This document shows positions 28,715 through 38,816 of a stretch of 64,000 nucleotides of DNA, piece by piece. The notes under the pieces were generated by a model. The model did no database searches, was not told the origin of the DNA, and worked only from the letters and a program-made list of their open reading frames with translations. This DNA is from Pseudoalteromonas arctica A 37-1-2 (GTDB lineage Bacteria; Pseudomonadota; Gammaproteobacteria; Enterobacterales; Alteromonadaceae), in contig NZ_CP011025.1 in NCBI RefSeq assembly GCF_000238395.3, forward strand, positions 2,170,001-2,234,000, written 5' to 3'. Position 1 is the first letter of the stretch, and every line of letters starts with the position of its first letter. The position numbers were made by a program, and so were the translations under genes.

Positions 28715-29176
28715 TTAAGCGTGGTAGGTAGTTACAGCTTTGTAGAGTAAGTTAACGTCTTTCCAGCCACTCAAACGCGACTTTTTACTATTAGTTACAA
28801 ACGTATACCAAGGTTCTATAGGGTTAACAGCGCGTGGTTTTAAAAATATATGCCTAACAAGATTTTGAGCAAAAAATTCAAAAACCACATCGTATTCTGG
28901 CTCACTTTGAACAGTGTGCAAAAACAATGATGAATTATTGGCAGTTAACCTTGGTTGGTGCGCGTCAAAATCGGTTTGATGCGTTTTTTTATGTTGCGGA
29001 ATATCTACAGACTTACTAATAGGCTGTATTTTAGTTAAATCGGCAATATCAGTAAGCGAAACCTGCGTACTAACATTGATATTTAAATTTTGTGAGGCGC
29101 CCATAGCATTGCTCTGCACACTAAAAAGTGCAGCAAGTAGCAAAAAGGCAGTTAAAAACACTCTAAATTTAAACAT
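28715..29176 (-). CDS. Hypothetical exported protein
   Basis: 153 residues with a Sec signal peptide (MFKFRVFLTAFLLLAALFSV, cleaved near SNA-MGA). The mature part is hydrophilic, with a disordered stretch (HKKTHQTDFDAHQP) and a C-terminal half with conserved-looking aromatics (PEYDVVFEFFAQNLVRHIFL). No cysteines after the signal and no family recognised. Lies alone between secD and the divergent ABC transporter. Confidence 0.65.
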   Translation of the reverse strand: MFKFRVFLTAFLLLAALFSVQSNAMGASQNLNINVSTQVSLTDIADLTKIQPISKSVDIPQHKKTHQTDFDAHQPRLTANNSSLFLHTVQSEPEYDVVFEFFAQNLVRHIFLKPRAVNPIEPWYTFVTNSKKSRLSGWKDVNLLYKAVTTYHA

Positions 29177-29284
29177 TCACGTTTTAAAACTAAAATAAGG
29201 GATGCGTAGTATATAAGGGCTAGTATTTGAAATACAATAGCCCTTAGCTATTTACTATCTAATTTAATTTTACTGAGACTTTTA

Positions 29285-31063
29285 ATGCGCCCCAGACAAA
29301 GCAGTGAAAAACGACCAGACGCCATGAATTTACGCCAAAGTGTAGAAACACTGTGGCCCTACCTTACAAAATTTAAAGGCCGTGTTTTTATTGCACTTAT
29401 GGCGCTTATTGGCGCAAAAGGTGCCACGCTTTTAATGCCTTGGGCGCTTAAAGAAATAATAGACTCGGTAGATAAGTCGATTAACCCACTGTTAGTTATT
29501 CCTGCTTTATTGTTATTGATGTACGGTGCGCTTCGTTTTGCTAGCGTATTTTTAGGTGAAATAAGAGATGCTGTATTTTCTCGCGTAACCGAGCACGCCA
29601 TGCGCGATATTGGTTTAAAGGTATTTAAGCATTTGCATTCACTTGAGCTGGCTTTTCATTTAGATAGGCAAACCGGTGGCATTAGCCGCGATATAGAACG
29701 CGGTACTAGCGGGTTAAGTTTTTTAATGCGTTTTTTAATGTTTAACATTGTACCTACTTTGTTTGAAATACTGACCGTAGCGATTATTTTTGGCACGTTG
29801 TTTTCTGTTTGGTTTGCGCTTATTACATTACTGGCAGTCGCTATTTATATTACCTTTACTGTGGTGGTTACTCAGTGGAGAAACCGCTTTATTAGAGAAG
29901 CAAATTCTGCCGACAATCAAAGTAATACCCGCGCAATAGACAGCTTGCTTAATTATGAAACTGTAAAATATTTTAATAACGAACAGTTTGAAGCTAAAAC
30001 GTATGACACCTTTTTAGCAAACTGGGAAAAAGCCCGTTTAAAAAATAGAATGTCGTTGCTCGCTCTTAACTCAGGCCAAGCACTTATTATCGCTTGTGCT
30101 ATTACCGCTTTAATGTGGTTGGGCTCAACCGAGGTAGTTGCAGGTACACTCTCTATTGGTGAACTTGTGATGATTAACGCGTATATGATTCAGCTATTTT
30201 TACCACTTAACTTTTTAGGTTTTGTGTACCGCGAAATAAGACGCGCCCTAACCGACCTTGAAAACATGCTTGGGCTACTTAACAAAAAACCACAAATAAC
30301 CGATGCACTTAATGCTAAAGAGCTCAATATTAGCCAAGGTGAAATAACATTTAATAATGTAAATTTTAGTTACGATGCGCACCGCCCGATCCTTAATAAC
30401 CTTAGCTTTAGTGTTAAAGCTGGCAGCAAAGTAGCCATTGTTGGTGCCAGTGGTGCAGGTAAAAGTTCATTAGCGCGACTGCTTTATCGTTTTTATGATG
30501 TAAGCGCTGGTGAAATTAGTATCGATAATCAAGCAATAAACTCAGTAACACTTAATAGTTTACGAAAAGCCATTGCAATAGTTCCGCAAGATACCGTGTT
30601 GTTTAACACCACGATTCGTGAAAATATCGCTTACGGTAGACCATCAGCAAGCGATGCAGAAATTGACGAAGCCATTGCTATGGCGCATTTAAAAGACTTT
30701 ATAGCAACACTCGATAAAGGCGATAAAACGCTGGTTGGTGAACGTGGTTTAAAAGTATCTGGCGGCGAAAAACAGCGTATTGCCATTGCACGTGCTATTT
30801 TGAAAAAGTCCCCTATTTTAATTTTTGATGAAGCAACATCTGCACTCGACTCTCATTCTGAGCAAGCAATACTTGCTGCAATGCGTGAAGTTGCCAGTAA
30901 CCATACGAGTATTGTTATTGCCCATCGCCTTTCTACTATTACCGATGCAGACACCATTATTGTGCTCAAAGCCGGACGAATTATTGAGCAAGGTAAGCAC
31001 GATGAGTTACTTACACTCGCCGGAGAATATGCCCGTATGTGGGAGCTTCAGCATAAAAAATAA
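29285..31063 (+). CDS. ABC exporter, ATM1/HMT1 type
   Basis: 592 residues, a half-transporter with six transmembrane helices (about 30-325) followed by an ATPase domain: Walker A GASGAGKSSLARLLY (about 393-407), signature VSGGEKQRIAIARAIL (about 496-511), Walker B LIFDEATSALD (about 517-527). The opening WPYLTKFKGRVFIALMAL and LLNYETVKYFNNEQFEAKTY, which has the glutathione-site motif of ATM1 proteins, point to the mitochondrial-ATM1/HMT1 group that exports glutathione-linked or metal compounds. Substrate not known. Functions as a homodimer by family precedent. Confidence 0.87.
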   Translation: MRPRQSSEKRPDAMNLRQSVETLWPYLTKFKGRVFIALMALIGAKGATLLMPWALKEIIDSVDKSINPLLVIPALLLLMYGALRFASVFLGEIRDAVFSRVTEHAMRDIGLKVFKHLHSLELAFHLDRQTGGISRDIERGTSGLSFLMRFLMFNIVPTLFEILTVAIIFGTLFSVWFALITLLAVAIYITFTVVVTQWRNRFIREANSADNQSNTRAIDSLLNYETVKYFNNEQFEAKTYDTFLANWEKARLKNRMSLLALNSGQALIIACAITALMWLGSTEVVAGTLSIGELVMINAYMIQLFLPLNFLGFVYREIRRALTDLENMLGLLNKKPQITDALNAKELNISQGEITFNNVNFSYDAHRPILNNLSFSVKAGSKVAIVGASGAGKSSLARLLYRFYDVSAGEISIDNQAINSVTLNSLRKAIAIVPQDTVLFNTTIRENIAYGRPSASDAEIDEAIAMAHLKDFIATLDKGDKTLVGERGLKVSGGEKQRIAIARAILKKSPILIFDEATSALDSHSEQAILAAMREVASNHTSIVIAHRLSTITDADTIIVLKAGRIIEQGKHDELLTLAGEYARMWELQHKK

Positions 31064-31080
31064 ATAGTGTGTGACCCCTC

Positions 31081-31112
31081 TTAGCTCGGATACTTTCAAG
31101 TATTCGAGCTAA
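31081..31112 (+). terminator. Terminator-like hairpin after the ABC exporter
   Basis: TTAGCTCGGATAC (31081-31093) pairs with GTATTCGAGCTAA (31100-31112) with one G-U wobble and a 6-base loop. Eighteen bases beyond the stop codon. Only a broken T-run follows. Confidence 0.5.
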
Positions 31113-31303
31113 ATAAAGCTTTTATAGCGCCTATTAGCCTTTCTCTTTTCCTCTATATTAGTTTTATCGAGCACTGTGGTGATTCACCTCAAAAGGTTTG
31201 TTTGTCTGATTAATATCAATAACAATCGATAAGTTAAATATTCGTAACAATAAAAATGATTCACTGCTGCTTTAATTCAATCAGTGATACTCAGGAGTAA
31301 GTA

Positions 31304-33382
31304 ATGAAAAAGAGTTTAATTGCCGCAGCATTAGCTGCCACATTTATTACCGGTTGTTCAAAGCCGCAAACAACAAAAACAGACGAGCAACAACCTAAAG
31401 TAGCCACTGCAGCAGTAGCAGAGAAAGCAGAGTTAGGTAGTTTTGGTGTTGATTTAACAGCCCGCAACGAAGCCGTTAAACCAGGCGATGATTTTTTTAT
31501 GTATGCCAGTGGCACGTGGTATGACAACTACGTAATGCCTGCAGATAAAACCCGCTACGGTGCATTTTCAGGATTAGCTGAGCGCAGTGAAGACGATGTT
31601 AAAGCTATTATTGAAGAAATAGCCGCACGTAAAGATTTAAACGCAGAAGAAAAACTCGTTGCTGATTTTTACAATGCCTATATGGATACCGAAACACTTA
31701 ATAAACTAGGTGTAGCGCCTATTAAGCCATTGTTAAGTGAAATTAATGATATATCGTCGACTGACGATTTAGCTGAAATGTTTGGTAAGTCTTGGTTAAC
31801 CGGTAATAAAGCCCCTTTTGGCGGCGGTATGTGGTTTAATCGCCTAGACCCTAACAAATATGAAATGTCACTAGGTGCTGGTGGTTTAGGCTTACCAGAT
31901 CGCTCTTACTACCTTGAAGACGCTGAGCGCTTTGTAAAAACCCGAGCAGCTTACGTTGCTCACATTGCTGACATGCTTGAGTTTACAGGAGTCGAAAATA
32001 CCGCTGAGCGCGCTCAAGCAATTGTTGATCTTGAAACCAAAATTGCACAAGGTCATTGGCCACGTGAAAAGCGTCGTAATCGCGATTTAACCTTAAACCA
32101 AGTTGAACGTGCCGATTTAAGCACTGCTTATCCTGGCTTTAACTGGGATTTATATTTTGCGCAAACAGGTTATAAAGTACCTCAGTTAAATGTATCTCAG
32201 CCTGAACCAATAAAAGCGATGATTGAGCTAATCAATCAAGAAGATATTGCAGTATGGAAAGACTACCTAACGTATCACGCTATTAGCGGTAACGCAGGTT
32301 TACTATCAGAAGACGTATTTAATACTAACTTTGCTTTTTTTGGTAAAGAACTAAACGGACAGCAAGAGCCTCGCCCTCGTTGGAAACGTGCAATAAGTGA
32401 AATGTCGGGCACAAGTTCGCTTGGTTTTGCTATTGGTAAAATATACGTAGCGCGTTACTTCCCTGAGTCATCAAAACAACAAATGTCAGAGCTGGTTGAA
32501 AACCTTCGTACAGCCCTTGGTGAACGTATTGATAATCTAGAATGGATGGGCGATGCAACTAAAGTAAATGCGCGCGCTAAGCTGGCTGCATTTGTACCAA
32601 AAATTGGTTACCCCGATGTTTGGCAGTCTTATGAAGGTTTAAGCATTACTAAAAACGATTTGATTGGTAATGTGAAAAACATGCGTGAGTTTTTCCACGC
32701 AGAAAGTGTTGAAAAAGAGCTACAAAAAACAGACCGTAACCGCTGGGGCATGACGCCACAACGCGTAAACGCTTACTACAATAGCTCGTTTAATGAAATT
32801 GTATTTCCGGCTGCGATATTACAACCGCCGTTTTTCGATCCAAATGCCGATCCGGCTGTAAACTATGGCGGCATTGGCGCTGTAATTGGTCACGAAATGG
32901 GTCATGGATTTGACGATCAGGGTTCAAAATCAGACGAAAACGGTGTGCAACGTAATTGGTGGACTGATGCTGACCGCGCTGCATTTGACAAAAAAGCCGA
33001 TCAACTGGCTGCGCAGTACAGTAAATACGAGCCAATCGAAGGTAACTTTGTAAATGGACGAAATAGCCTTGGCGAAAACATTGGTGATGTGGGTGGTTTG
33101 TCGATGGCTTATCACGCTTACAAGCTAAGTTTAAATGGTAAAGAAGCGCCTGTAATAGACGGCGTGACTGGCGATCAACGTTTCTTCCTTGCGTGGGCAC
33201 AAGTATGGAAAGAAAAACGTACTGAGCAAAGCATGCTTAACCAACTTCGTGGTGGCACACATGCCCCAGGTCGCTTTAGAGCACAAGCACCACGCAACCA
33301 CGATGCATGGTACAAAGCGTTTGATGTAAAACCAGGCGATGAGTTATACCTTCCTGAAGATGAACGTGTACGTATTTGGTAA
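31304..33382 (+). CDS. M13-family zinc metallopeptidase, lipoprotein
   Basis: 692 residues of the neprilysin/PepO family. Lipoprotein signal MKKSLIAAALAATFITGCS with lipobox ITGC, so it is membrane-anchored in the envelope. The N-terminal M13 region covers about 50-430. The catalytic domain has NAYYNSSFNEIVFPAAILQ (substrate-binding Asn region), the zinc motif HEMGH (about 530-534) and the third ligand Glu in GENIGDVGG (about 592). The C-terminus RVRIW is family-like. Cuts small peptides. Strong ribosome binding site (CAGGAG) and its own terminator: a single-gene unit. Confidence 0.92.
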   Translation: MKKSLIAAALAATFITGCSKPQTTKTDEQQPKVATAAVAEKAELGSFGVDLTARNEAVKPGDDFFMYASGTWYDNYVMPADKTRYGAFSGLAERSEDDVKAIIEEIAARKDLNAEEKLVADFYNAYMDTETLNKLGVAPIKPLLSEINDISSTDDLAEMFGKSWLTGNKAPFGGGMWFNRLDPNKYEMSLGAGGLGLPDRSYYLEDAERFVKTRAAYVAHIADMLEFTGVENTAERAQAIVDLETKIAQGHWPREKRRNRDLTLNQVERADLSTAYPGFNWDLYFAQTGYKVPQLNVSQPEPIKAMIELINQEDIAVWKDYLTYHAISGNAGLLSEDVFNTNFAFFGKELNGQQEPRPRWKRAISEMSGTSSLGFAIGKIYVARYFPESSKQQMSELVENLRTALGERIDNLEWMGDATKVNARAKLAAFVPKIGYPDVWQSYEGLSITKNDLIGNVKNMREFFHAESVEKELQKTDRNRWGMTPQRVNAYYNSSFNEIVFPAAILQPPFFDPNADPAVNYGGIGAVIGHEMGHGFDDQGSKSDENGVQRNWWTDADRAAFDKKADQLAAQYSKYEPIEGNFVNGRNSLGENIGDVGGLSMAYHAYKLSLNGKEAPVIDGVTGDQRFFLAWAQVWKEKRTEQSMLNQLRGGTHAPGRFRAQAPRNHDAWYKAFDVKPGDELYLPEDERVRIW

Positions 33383-33431
33383 CTAGTATATGAGGCTATT
33401 AATTTGCCTCGTGTAATTATATTACTCAATT

Positions 33432-33460
33432 AGGCAACTCATTAAGTGAGTTGCCTTTTT
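33432..33460 (+). terminator. Terminator of the M13 peptidase gene
   Basis: AGGCAACTCA-TTAAG-TGAGTTGCCT followed by TTTTATT; 50 bp beyond the stop codon. Confidence 0.88.
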
Positions 33461-33651
33461 ATTGGGTTAAATTTGCTCTTAAACCTTCTTTAAGTCAGTA
33501 CCAAGACGCCTCAATAAAACGTATTTTAGATGGTTTTTAAACGCGGCTGTTCTAATCTGTTTTAATACTTACTAGCCCTTGAATGCATTTACCTTTAGAA
33601 TACGCATTATAATTTTATTCTATTATTTACATATATTAAGGCGAAACGCAG

Positions 33652-34365
33652 ATGGGAAGAGCTTACCAAAACAAAAAAGATTCAATGGCTAAGACTGCGG
33701 GTGCTAAAACTAAAGTTTATTCTAAGTACGGCAAAGAAATTTATATTTGTGCTAAAAACGGCGGTGTAGATCCAGATGGTAACTTATCATTACGTCGTTT
33801 AATTGAACGCGCTAAAAAAGACCAAGTGCCAGCACACGTTATTGACCGCGCAATCGACAAAGCAAAAGGCGGCGGCGGCGAAGACTACTCAGCAACACGT
33901 TACGAAGGTTACGGCCCTGGTAACTGTATGATTATTGTTGACTGTTTAACAGACAACAACAAGCGTACCTTTGCTGATGTACGTGTTTGTTTTACCAAAG
34001 CAAATGCTAAAATTGGCGCTCAAAACTCTGTTTCACATTTATTTGATCACCTTGCTATTTTTGTATTTGACGGTGATGACGACGAAGCAGTACTTGAAGC
34101 ATTAATGATGGCTGATGTTGATGTAACTGACGTAGAAGTTGATGACGGTAAAGTCACTGTTTTTGCTCCTCACACAGAGTACAACAACACACGTACAGCG
34201 CTTGAAGAAATGGGCGTGACTGAATTTGACGAAGACCTAATTAGCTTTGTGCCACAAATTGAAACGCCGATTGAGGGCGAAGACGTTGAAGTTATGGAAC
34301 GCTTTTTAGCAATGTTAGAAGATTGCGATGACGTACAAAACGTTTACCATAACGCGCAATTCTAA
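33652..34365 (+). CDS. YebC/TACO1 family protein (YeeN type)
   Basis: 237 residues of the YebC/PmpR family, in the subgroup like E. coli Yee[21 protein letters not shown] at the start, then [20 protein letters not shown] and [20 protein letters not shown]. Three domains are expected. Relatives bind DNA or act on translating ribosomes at proline-rich stretches. The C-terminal half is very acidic. Single gene with its own terminator. Specific targets cannot be read from the sequence. Confidence 0.88.
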   Translation: MGRAYQNKKDSMAKTAGAKTKVYSKYGKEIYICAKNGGVDPDGNLSLRRLIERAKKDQVPAHVIDRAIDKAKGGGGEDYSATRYEGYGPGNCMIIVDCLTDNNKRTFADVRVCFTKANAKIGAQNSVSHLFDHLAIFVFDGDDDEAVLEALMMADVDVTDVEVDDGKVTVFAPHTEYNNTRTALEEMGVTEFDEDLISFVPQIETPIEGEDVEVMERFLAMLEDCDDVQNVYHNAQF

Positions 34366-34394
34366 AGAGCGATTTAGTAAGTTAGAACGACTTT

Positions 34395-34421
34395 AAGCCA
34401 ACAGCTATGTTGGCTTTTTCA
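34395..34421 (+). terminator. Terminator of the YebC-family gene
   Basis: AAGCCAACA-GCTA-TGTTGGCTT followed by TTTCATTTTT; about 30 bp after the stop codon and just ahead of the kinase gene. Confidence 0.85.
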
Positions 34422-34444
34422 TTTTTAGAACGTGGTATAAATAT

Positions 34445-35734
34445 ATGAATAATCTTACAGAGCTTAAAAGTGGCAAACTTGTTGGTGCTACTCGCCTGCA
34501 ATTAGTAGAAGAGCTAACAATATTCCCTGAAGAGATTTTTAGCTTAGCTGACACGCTTGAAGTACTCGATTTATCAAATAATAACTTATCAACACTGCCT
34601 GATGAATTTGCCTGTTTAACACACCTTAAGCGTTTGTTTTTATCGTTTAATCAGTTTAAGCATATTCCTAAGGTTTTAGCTAAATGCCCTGCTCTAATTA
34701 TGGTTGCGTTTAAAGGTAACCAAATTTCTGAATTTGCTTTAAACAGCCTGCCAAAAAATATTGAGTGGCTCATACTCACCGATAATACGTTAAGCGAATT
34801 GCCTGAAGACTTTGGTAATTACACCCAGCTTAAAAAGCTCGCGCTTGCGGGCAATCAACTTAAGCAACTGCCAAGTAGCATGGCGCAGTGTAAAAACCTT
34901 GAGCTTGTTAGGCTCTCCGCTAATAACTTAACACACGTAGACGACTGGCTGTTTGAACTGCCTAAACTTGCTTGGCTTGCGTTTGCCGGTAACGATTTTA
35001 ATAAAGCCCAGTGCCTTACAAAGTGCAGCTTAGAAAATAAGCCTCTTGACGATTACACGCTTAGTCATGTTATTGGCCAAGGTGCATCGGGCGTTATTCA
35101 TTTAGCGCAAGCTGCTAATAGCGCTGTAGCGATTAAATTATTTAAAGGTGCAATTACCAGCGACGGCTACCCGCTTGATGAAGTAAATTGCTGCTTACAA
35201 GCAGGCGATCACGCTAATTTAATTAAAGTACTTGCCTACATTGAACAAAGTGATCAGTTAGGTTTAGTAATGGAGCTAATAGATAAAAGCTTTGCTAATT
35301 TAGGTCTGCCTCCAAGCCTTGAAACCTGTACGCGTGATACCTTTAATGATGATTGCCATTACTCAACTCACGCTATTTTAAAAATTGCACAGCAAATGGT
35401 AAATACACTGCATCACTTACATGTTCGTAAAGTAAGTCACGGCGACATTTATGCGCATAACACTATGATTAACCAAAACCATGACGTTCTGTTTGGTGAT
35501 TTTGGTGCTGCAACTAATTTAACGATGCTAAGTGAGTATCAACAAAAGCAACTAGAGTGGATAGAAGTAAGAGCTTTGGGCTGTTTAATTGAAGACTTAT
35601 TAGGCACGGTAACCGGCGATGATAAGCAAAGTGAGCTATTTGGTGAAATGTCCGATATGGCAAAGTGTGCTATGCAACCTTCATTAAATCAAAGACCTAC
35701 ATTTACTGAGTTATTAGAAGAGCTGAACATATAA
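34445..35734 (+). CDS. Leucine-rich-repeat protein kinase
   Basis: 429 residues in two parts. Residues about 15-200 hold seven or so leucine-rich repeats of the LxxLxLxxNxLxxLP type (LEVLDLSNNNLSTLPDEF, LKKLALAGNQLKQLPSSM). Residues about 205-429 form a eukaryotic-like kinase: glycine loop IGQGASGVIHLA, ATP Lys in VAIKLF, catalytic loop HGDIYAHNTMI (HGD instead of HRD), and FGDFGAA in place of the usual DFG site. Cytoplasmic: no signal or membrane helix. Kinase residues are sufficient for activity. Substrates unknown; possibly a stress or signalling scaffold. Confidence 0.88.
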   Translation: MNNLTELKSGKLVGATRLQLVEELTIFPEEIFSLADTLEVLDLSNNNLSTLPDEFACLTHLKRLFLSFNQFKHIPKVLAKCPALIMVAFKGNQISEFALNSLPKNIEWLILTDNTLSELPEDFGNYTQLKKLALAGNQLKQLPSSMAQCKNLELVRLSANNLTHVDDWLFELPKLAWLAFAGNDFNKAQCLTKCSLENKPLDDYTLSHVIGQGASGVIHLAQAANSAVAIKLFKGAITSDGYPLDEVNCCLQAGDHANLIKVLAYIEQSDQLGLVMELIDKSFANLGLPPSLETCTRDTFNDDCHYSTHAILKIAQQMVNTLHHLHVRKVSHGDIYAHNTMINQNHDVLFGDFGAATNLTMLSEYQQKQLEWIEVRALGCLIEDLLGTVTGDDKQSELFGEMSDMAKCAMQPSLNQRPTFTELLEELNI

Positions 35735-35755
35735 TTGAGTAGAGTCATAAAAAAG

Positions 35756-35784
35756 AGCAACGCGTAGCACGTTGCTACTTTTTT
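35756..35784. terminator. Shared terminator of the kinase and the desaturase-type gene
   Basis: AGCAACG (35756-35762) and CGTTGCT (35770-35776) with T-run 35778-35783 on the plus strand and an A-run before it giving T on the minus strand. Serves both convergent genes. Confidence 0.82.
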
Positions 35785-35811
35785 AGTTTATGTTTATTAA
35801 ATTAATCGAGC

Positions 35812-36936
35812 TCATTTAGTGCGCTTAAATGGGTAAACCTGTTGTTTAAGCATACCTACCGGCATGTAATCCCCGACTACACCATACGCTTCTGGCCACT
35901 CTTTTTGGCCTTTAACAGCAGTACCAAACGCGTAGTCTAAAAACGAAAAATGCGCAGCGTAATTGCGGTCAATCGCGGCTTTATCTGACGCATGATGCCA
36001 ATGGTGAAACTGCGGTGTAACCATAAAGTATTTTAGCCAACCAAATTTCACACGTACATTTGCATGGTTAAACACAGCCTGTAAACCCACAATTATTACG
36101 TATAAACTAATTATTTGCTGTGAAAATCCAAGTACAAATATGGGCGTGAGCACTAAACTGCGCGTTACGAGTATTTCAAAAATATGCTGGCGAGAGCCCG
36201 CTAACCAATCCATTTCTTTAGCACTGTGATGTACGCCATGAAAGCGCCATAATAAAGGAACTTCGTGATAAGCACGATGCACCCAATACTGCATTAAATC
36301 GGCCACGAGTATTATTAAAAACAACTGCACTACAAATGGTGTTTGCTCTATATAACCTTGTACTGTAGATGATACAGCCCAGCCAAAGCCATAATGCACA
36401 AAGTGGTTAGTAACGAGTAATACAAAACCAATAATTAAATGGTTTACAAAAAAGTGATTTAAATCGCCTCGCCATTCGCTACGTAATATTTTTTGCTCTT
36501 TTCGATGGGGTAGCAGCTTTTCAATAACAATAAATATGAGTGTTGAGCCGAGTAAATCTAAAATAAACCAATCGAGCCCTATGTAAGGTGTGTCGGTGGC
36601 AAACTCGTTTACCTCAACGTTTGGTCCGCCAAACATAATTGCCAGAATAATAAAAAACCACGCTGTAGCCCCTAAACGCTTATTGGTATTGCGTACAAAG
36701 TTAAGTAATCCTAAACTGCCCGAGACCAATAATGATGCAAACATAAGCTGACGTAAAAAGTCGACACTGTAGCTTTTTCTCAGTTCTGGTGTGGTTAAGT
36801 ATTCAGGAAAGTGAAACGCTAATACGCCTAAGCAACTCAGTATTGCTAAAAAGCAGGCTATGTAGCCACTTATGTTGCCCTCACCTATCTGAAGATGATT
36901 TGTGCGAAATACCTTTCGTGATAAAGCTCTGATCAT
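35812..36936 (-). CDS. Fatty acid hydroxylase / sterol desaturase family protein
   Basis: 374 residues, integral membrane di-iron enzyme. Several N-terminal helices (about 20-200) precede the histidine cluster: HRAYHEVPLLWRFHGVHHSA (about 220-240) and FHHWHHASD (about 311-319), which match the HxxxH, HxxHH and HxxHH pattern. Start at the ATG with AAGGAA ahead; an upstream in-frame ATG adds 13 codons without a binding site. Reactions in the family include hydroxylation of lipids and carotenoids; the substrate here is unknown. Confidence 0.85.
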   Translation of the reverse strand: MIRALSRKVFRTNHLQIGEGNISGYIACFLAILSCLGVLAFHFPEYLTTPELRKSYSVDFLRQLMFASLLVSGSLGLLNFVRNTNKRLGATAWFFIILAIMFGGPNVEVNEFATDTPYIGLDWFILDLLGSTLIFIVIEKLLPHRKEQKILRSEWRGDLNHFFVNHLIIGFVLLVTNHFVHYGFGWAVSSTVQGYIEQTPFVVQLFLIILVADLMQYWVHRAYHEVPLLWRFHGVHHSAKEMDWLAGSRQHIFEILVTRSLVLTPIFVLGFSQQIISLYVIIVGLQAVFNHANVRVKFGWLKYFMVTPQFHHWHHASDKAAIDRNYAAHFSFLDYAFGTAVKGQKEWPEAYGVVGDYMPVGMLKQQVYPFKRTK

Positions 36937-37083
36937 TTTTATTATTCCTTGCTTCGTTGAGTTGATTAAATACAACGAAATTCCATTGATTTACACACCC
37001 ACATATTAACAAAATTTAGGGTATAAAAAATACAAATAGTTCCCTCTATAGTCTGAGTTGCAAATATACAGATAAACCAAACG

Positions 37084-37107
37084 CAAAAAAGCCACGCAAT
37101 GCGTGGC
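37084..37107 (-). terminator. Terminator of the edd-eda-gap operon
   Basis: GCCACGC-AAT-GCGTGGC (37091-37107) followed on the minus strand by six T. Ends transcripts leaving gap. Confidence 0.88.
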
Positions 37108-37148
37108 TTGGTTGGATAAAGCTAAAACTTTACATCATTAGGGCTGTA

Positions 37149-38153
37149 TTATAAAAACGCACCTAATGTTTTAACTTGGTCTAACATGCGGTTTGAGAAA
37201 CCCCATTCGTTGTCGTACCAAGCCATTACTTTAACTAGATTGCCATCGGCTTTAGTTTGCGTTGCATCAAAGATAGATGACGCTGGGTTATGGTTAAAGT
37301 CGATAGAAACAAGCGGAAGCTCATTATATTGTAAAATATCTTTCATTGAACCCGTTGATGCTTCTTTCATGATTGCATTGATTTCTTCTGCAGTCGTATC
37401 GCGCTTAGTAATAAACGTAAAATCAACTAAAGATACGTTGATTGTTGGTACACGTACCGACATACCGTCTAATTTACCAGCAAGTTCTGGTAATACTAAA
37501 CCAACAGCTGCCGCAGCACCTGTTTTAGTTGGGATCATAGATTGAGTTGCACTACGAGCACGGTATAGATCTGGGTGGTATACGTCAGATAGGTTTTGAT
37601 CATTCGTATAAGAATGAATCGTTGTCATACTCCCCTTTTCAATACCTACGGTGTCGTTAATTGCTTTTGCAAGTGGTGCTAAACAGTTAGTAGTACACGA
37701 TGCATTTGAGATGATTTGGCTATCAGCGTTAATTACATCGCTGTTTACACCATGAACCACTGTTGCATCCATATCTTTACCTGGAGCAGAAACGATTACT
37801 TTTTTAGCACCCGCTGTAATGTGCTTAGCAGCGTCATCACGTTTAGTGAAAAAACCAGTACATTCTAAAACGATATCTACGTTTAATGCTTTCCACGGTA
37901 AATTTGCAGGGTCGCGTTCTTGCGTTAACGTAATTACGTCATCGTCAATTAACATGGTGTTATTTTCAAGTGTTACTTTTTTAGAAAATTGACCATGAAC
38001 TGAGTCATACTGCGTTAAATGTGCATTAACGTTAGCAGGTGCTAAATCGTTAATTGCTACAATTTTAATTTCGCTGTTTTGAGCTGACTCATAAAGTGCA
38101 CGTAAAACATTTCTACCGATACGGCCGTAACCGTTAATTGCTACATTAATCAT
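37149..38153 (-). CDS. gap: Glyceraldehyde-3-phosphate dehydrogenase, type I
   Basis: 334 residues. Rossmann fold start [15 protein letters not shown], catalytic Cys in [12 protein letters not shown] (about 152), and the C-terminal [16 protein letters not shown]. Oxidises glyceraldehyde 3-phosphate formed by Eda. It lies 9 bp after eda on the minus strand, so it belongs to the Entner-Doudoroff operon and is probably controlled by the two operators upstream of edd. Whether it is the main glycolytic copy needs the genome. Confidence 0.94.
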   Translation of the reverse strand: MINVAINGYGRIGRNVLRALYESAQNSEIKIVAINDLAPANVNAHLTQYDSVHGQFSKKVTLENNTMLIDDDVITLTQERDPANLPWKALNVDIVLECTGFFTKRDDAAKHITAGAKKVIVSAPGKDMDATVVHGVNSDVINADSQIISNASCTTNCLAPLAKAINDTVGIEKGSMTTIHSYTNDQNLSDVYHPDLYRARSATQSMIPTKTGAAAAVGLVLPELAGKLDGMSVRVPTINVSLVDFTFITKRDTTAEEINAIMKEASTGSMKDILQYNELPLVSIDFNHNPASSIFDATQTKADGNLVKVMAWYDNEWGFSNRMLDQVKTLGAFL

Positions 38154-38162
38154 TTTAGACTC

Positions 38163-38783
38163 CTATTTAAGTTCACTTGCTTGGCGAGCAAGCGCTTCAA
38201 TTGCTTGCCAGTCTTTATTTTCAATTAGTTGTTTATCTAGCATCCACGTACCACCCACACAAATAACGTTGTTAAGCGCTAAATAGTTCGGTGCAGTTGC
38301 TAGGCTAATGCCGCCAGTTGGGCAAAAAGTAATATGTGGTAATGGGCCACCGATTGATTTAAGCATTGCTGTTCCGCCTGCAGCTTCTGCAGGGAAGAAT
38401 TTTAAATACTTAAAACCATGCGACGCAAGTTGCATAACTTCACTTGCAGTTGCAGCGCCTGGTAAAAATGGTATATCTGATGTTTTAGCCAAAGCAATAA
38501 GCTCATCGCTCACACCTGGACTCACCATAAAATCTGCACCTGCGGCAACCGAAAGATCAAAACTTGCTTTATCTACTACCGTACCAGTACCTACATAGGC
38601 TTCAGGTACTTCTGCTTTCATCAGCTTTACAGCTTCTGCAGCAATAGGTGTACGTAGTGTTATTTCTAAGGCTTTTAAGCCACCGTTATATAACGCTCTT
38701 GCAAGTGGTGCTGCATCTTCTAATTTTTCGATTACAACCACTGGCACTACGGGTGCCGATGCTAAGATTTTTTCAATACTCAT
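38163..38783 (-). CDS. eda: KDPG aldolase
   Basis: 2-dehydro-3-deoxyphosphogluconate aldolase, cleaving KDPG to pyruvate and glyceraldehyde 3-phosphate. 206 residues in a TIM barrel: ALEITLRTP with the catalytic Glu (about 39), PGVSDELIALA, the Schiff-base Lys in FKYLKFFPAEAAGG (about 130) and FCPTGGISLATAPNYL. Between edd and gap, with short gaps on both sides; the ATG is preceded by GAGGAAC. Confidence 0.95.
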   Translation of the reverse strand: MSIEKILASAPVVPVVVIEKLEDAAPLARALYNGGLKALEITLRTPIAAEAVKLMKAEVPEAYVGTGTVVDKASFDLSVAAGADFMVSPGVSDELIALAKTSDIPFLPGAATASEVMQLASHGFKYLKFFPAEAAGGTAMLKSIGGPLPHITFCPTGGISLATAPNYLALNNVICVGGTWMLDKQLIENKDWQAIEALARQASELK

Positions 38784-38816
38784 TACTTGTTCCTCATTAC
38801 CCAGTATGGCTAATAT

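Noticed and set aside
32790..33200. Long minus-strand open frame inside the M13 peptidase gene
   Set aside because: Antisense shadow of a strongly conserved coding region; no ribosome binding site or recognisable protein.
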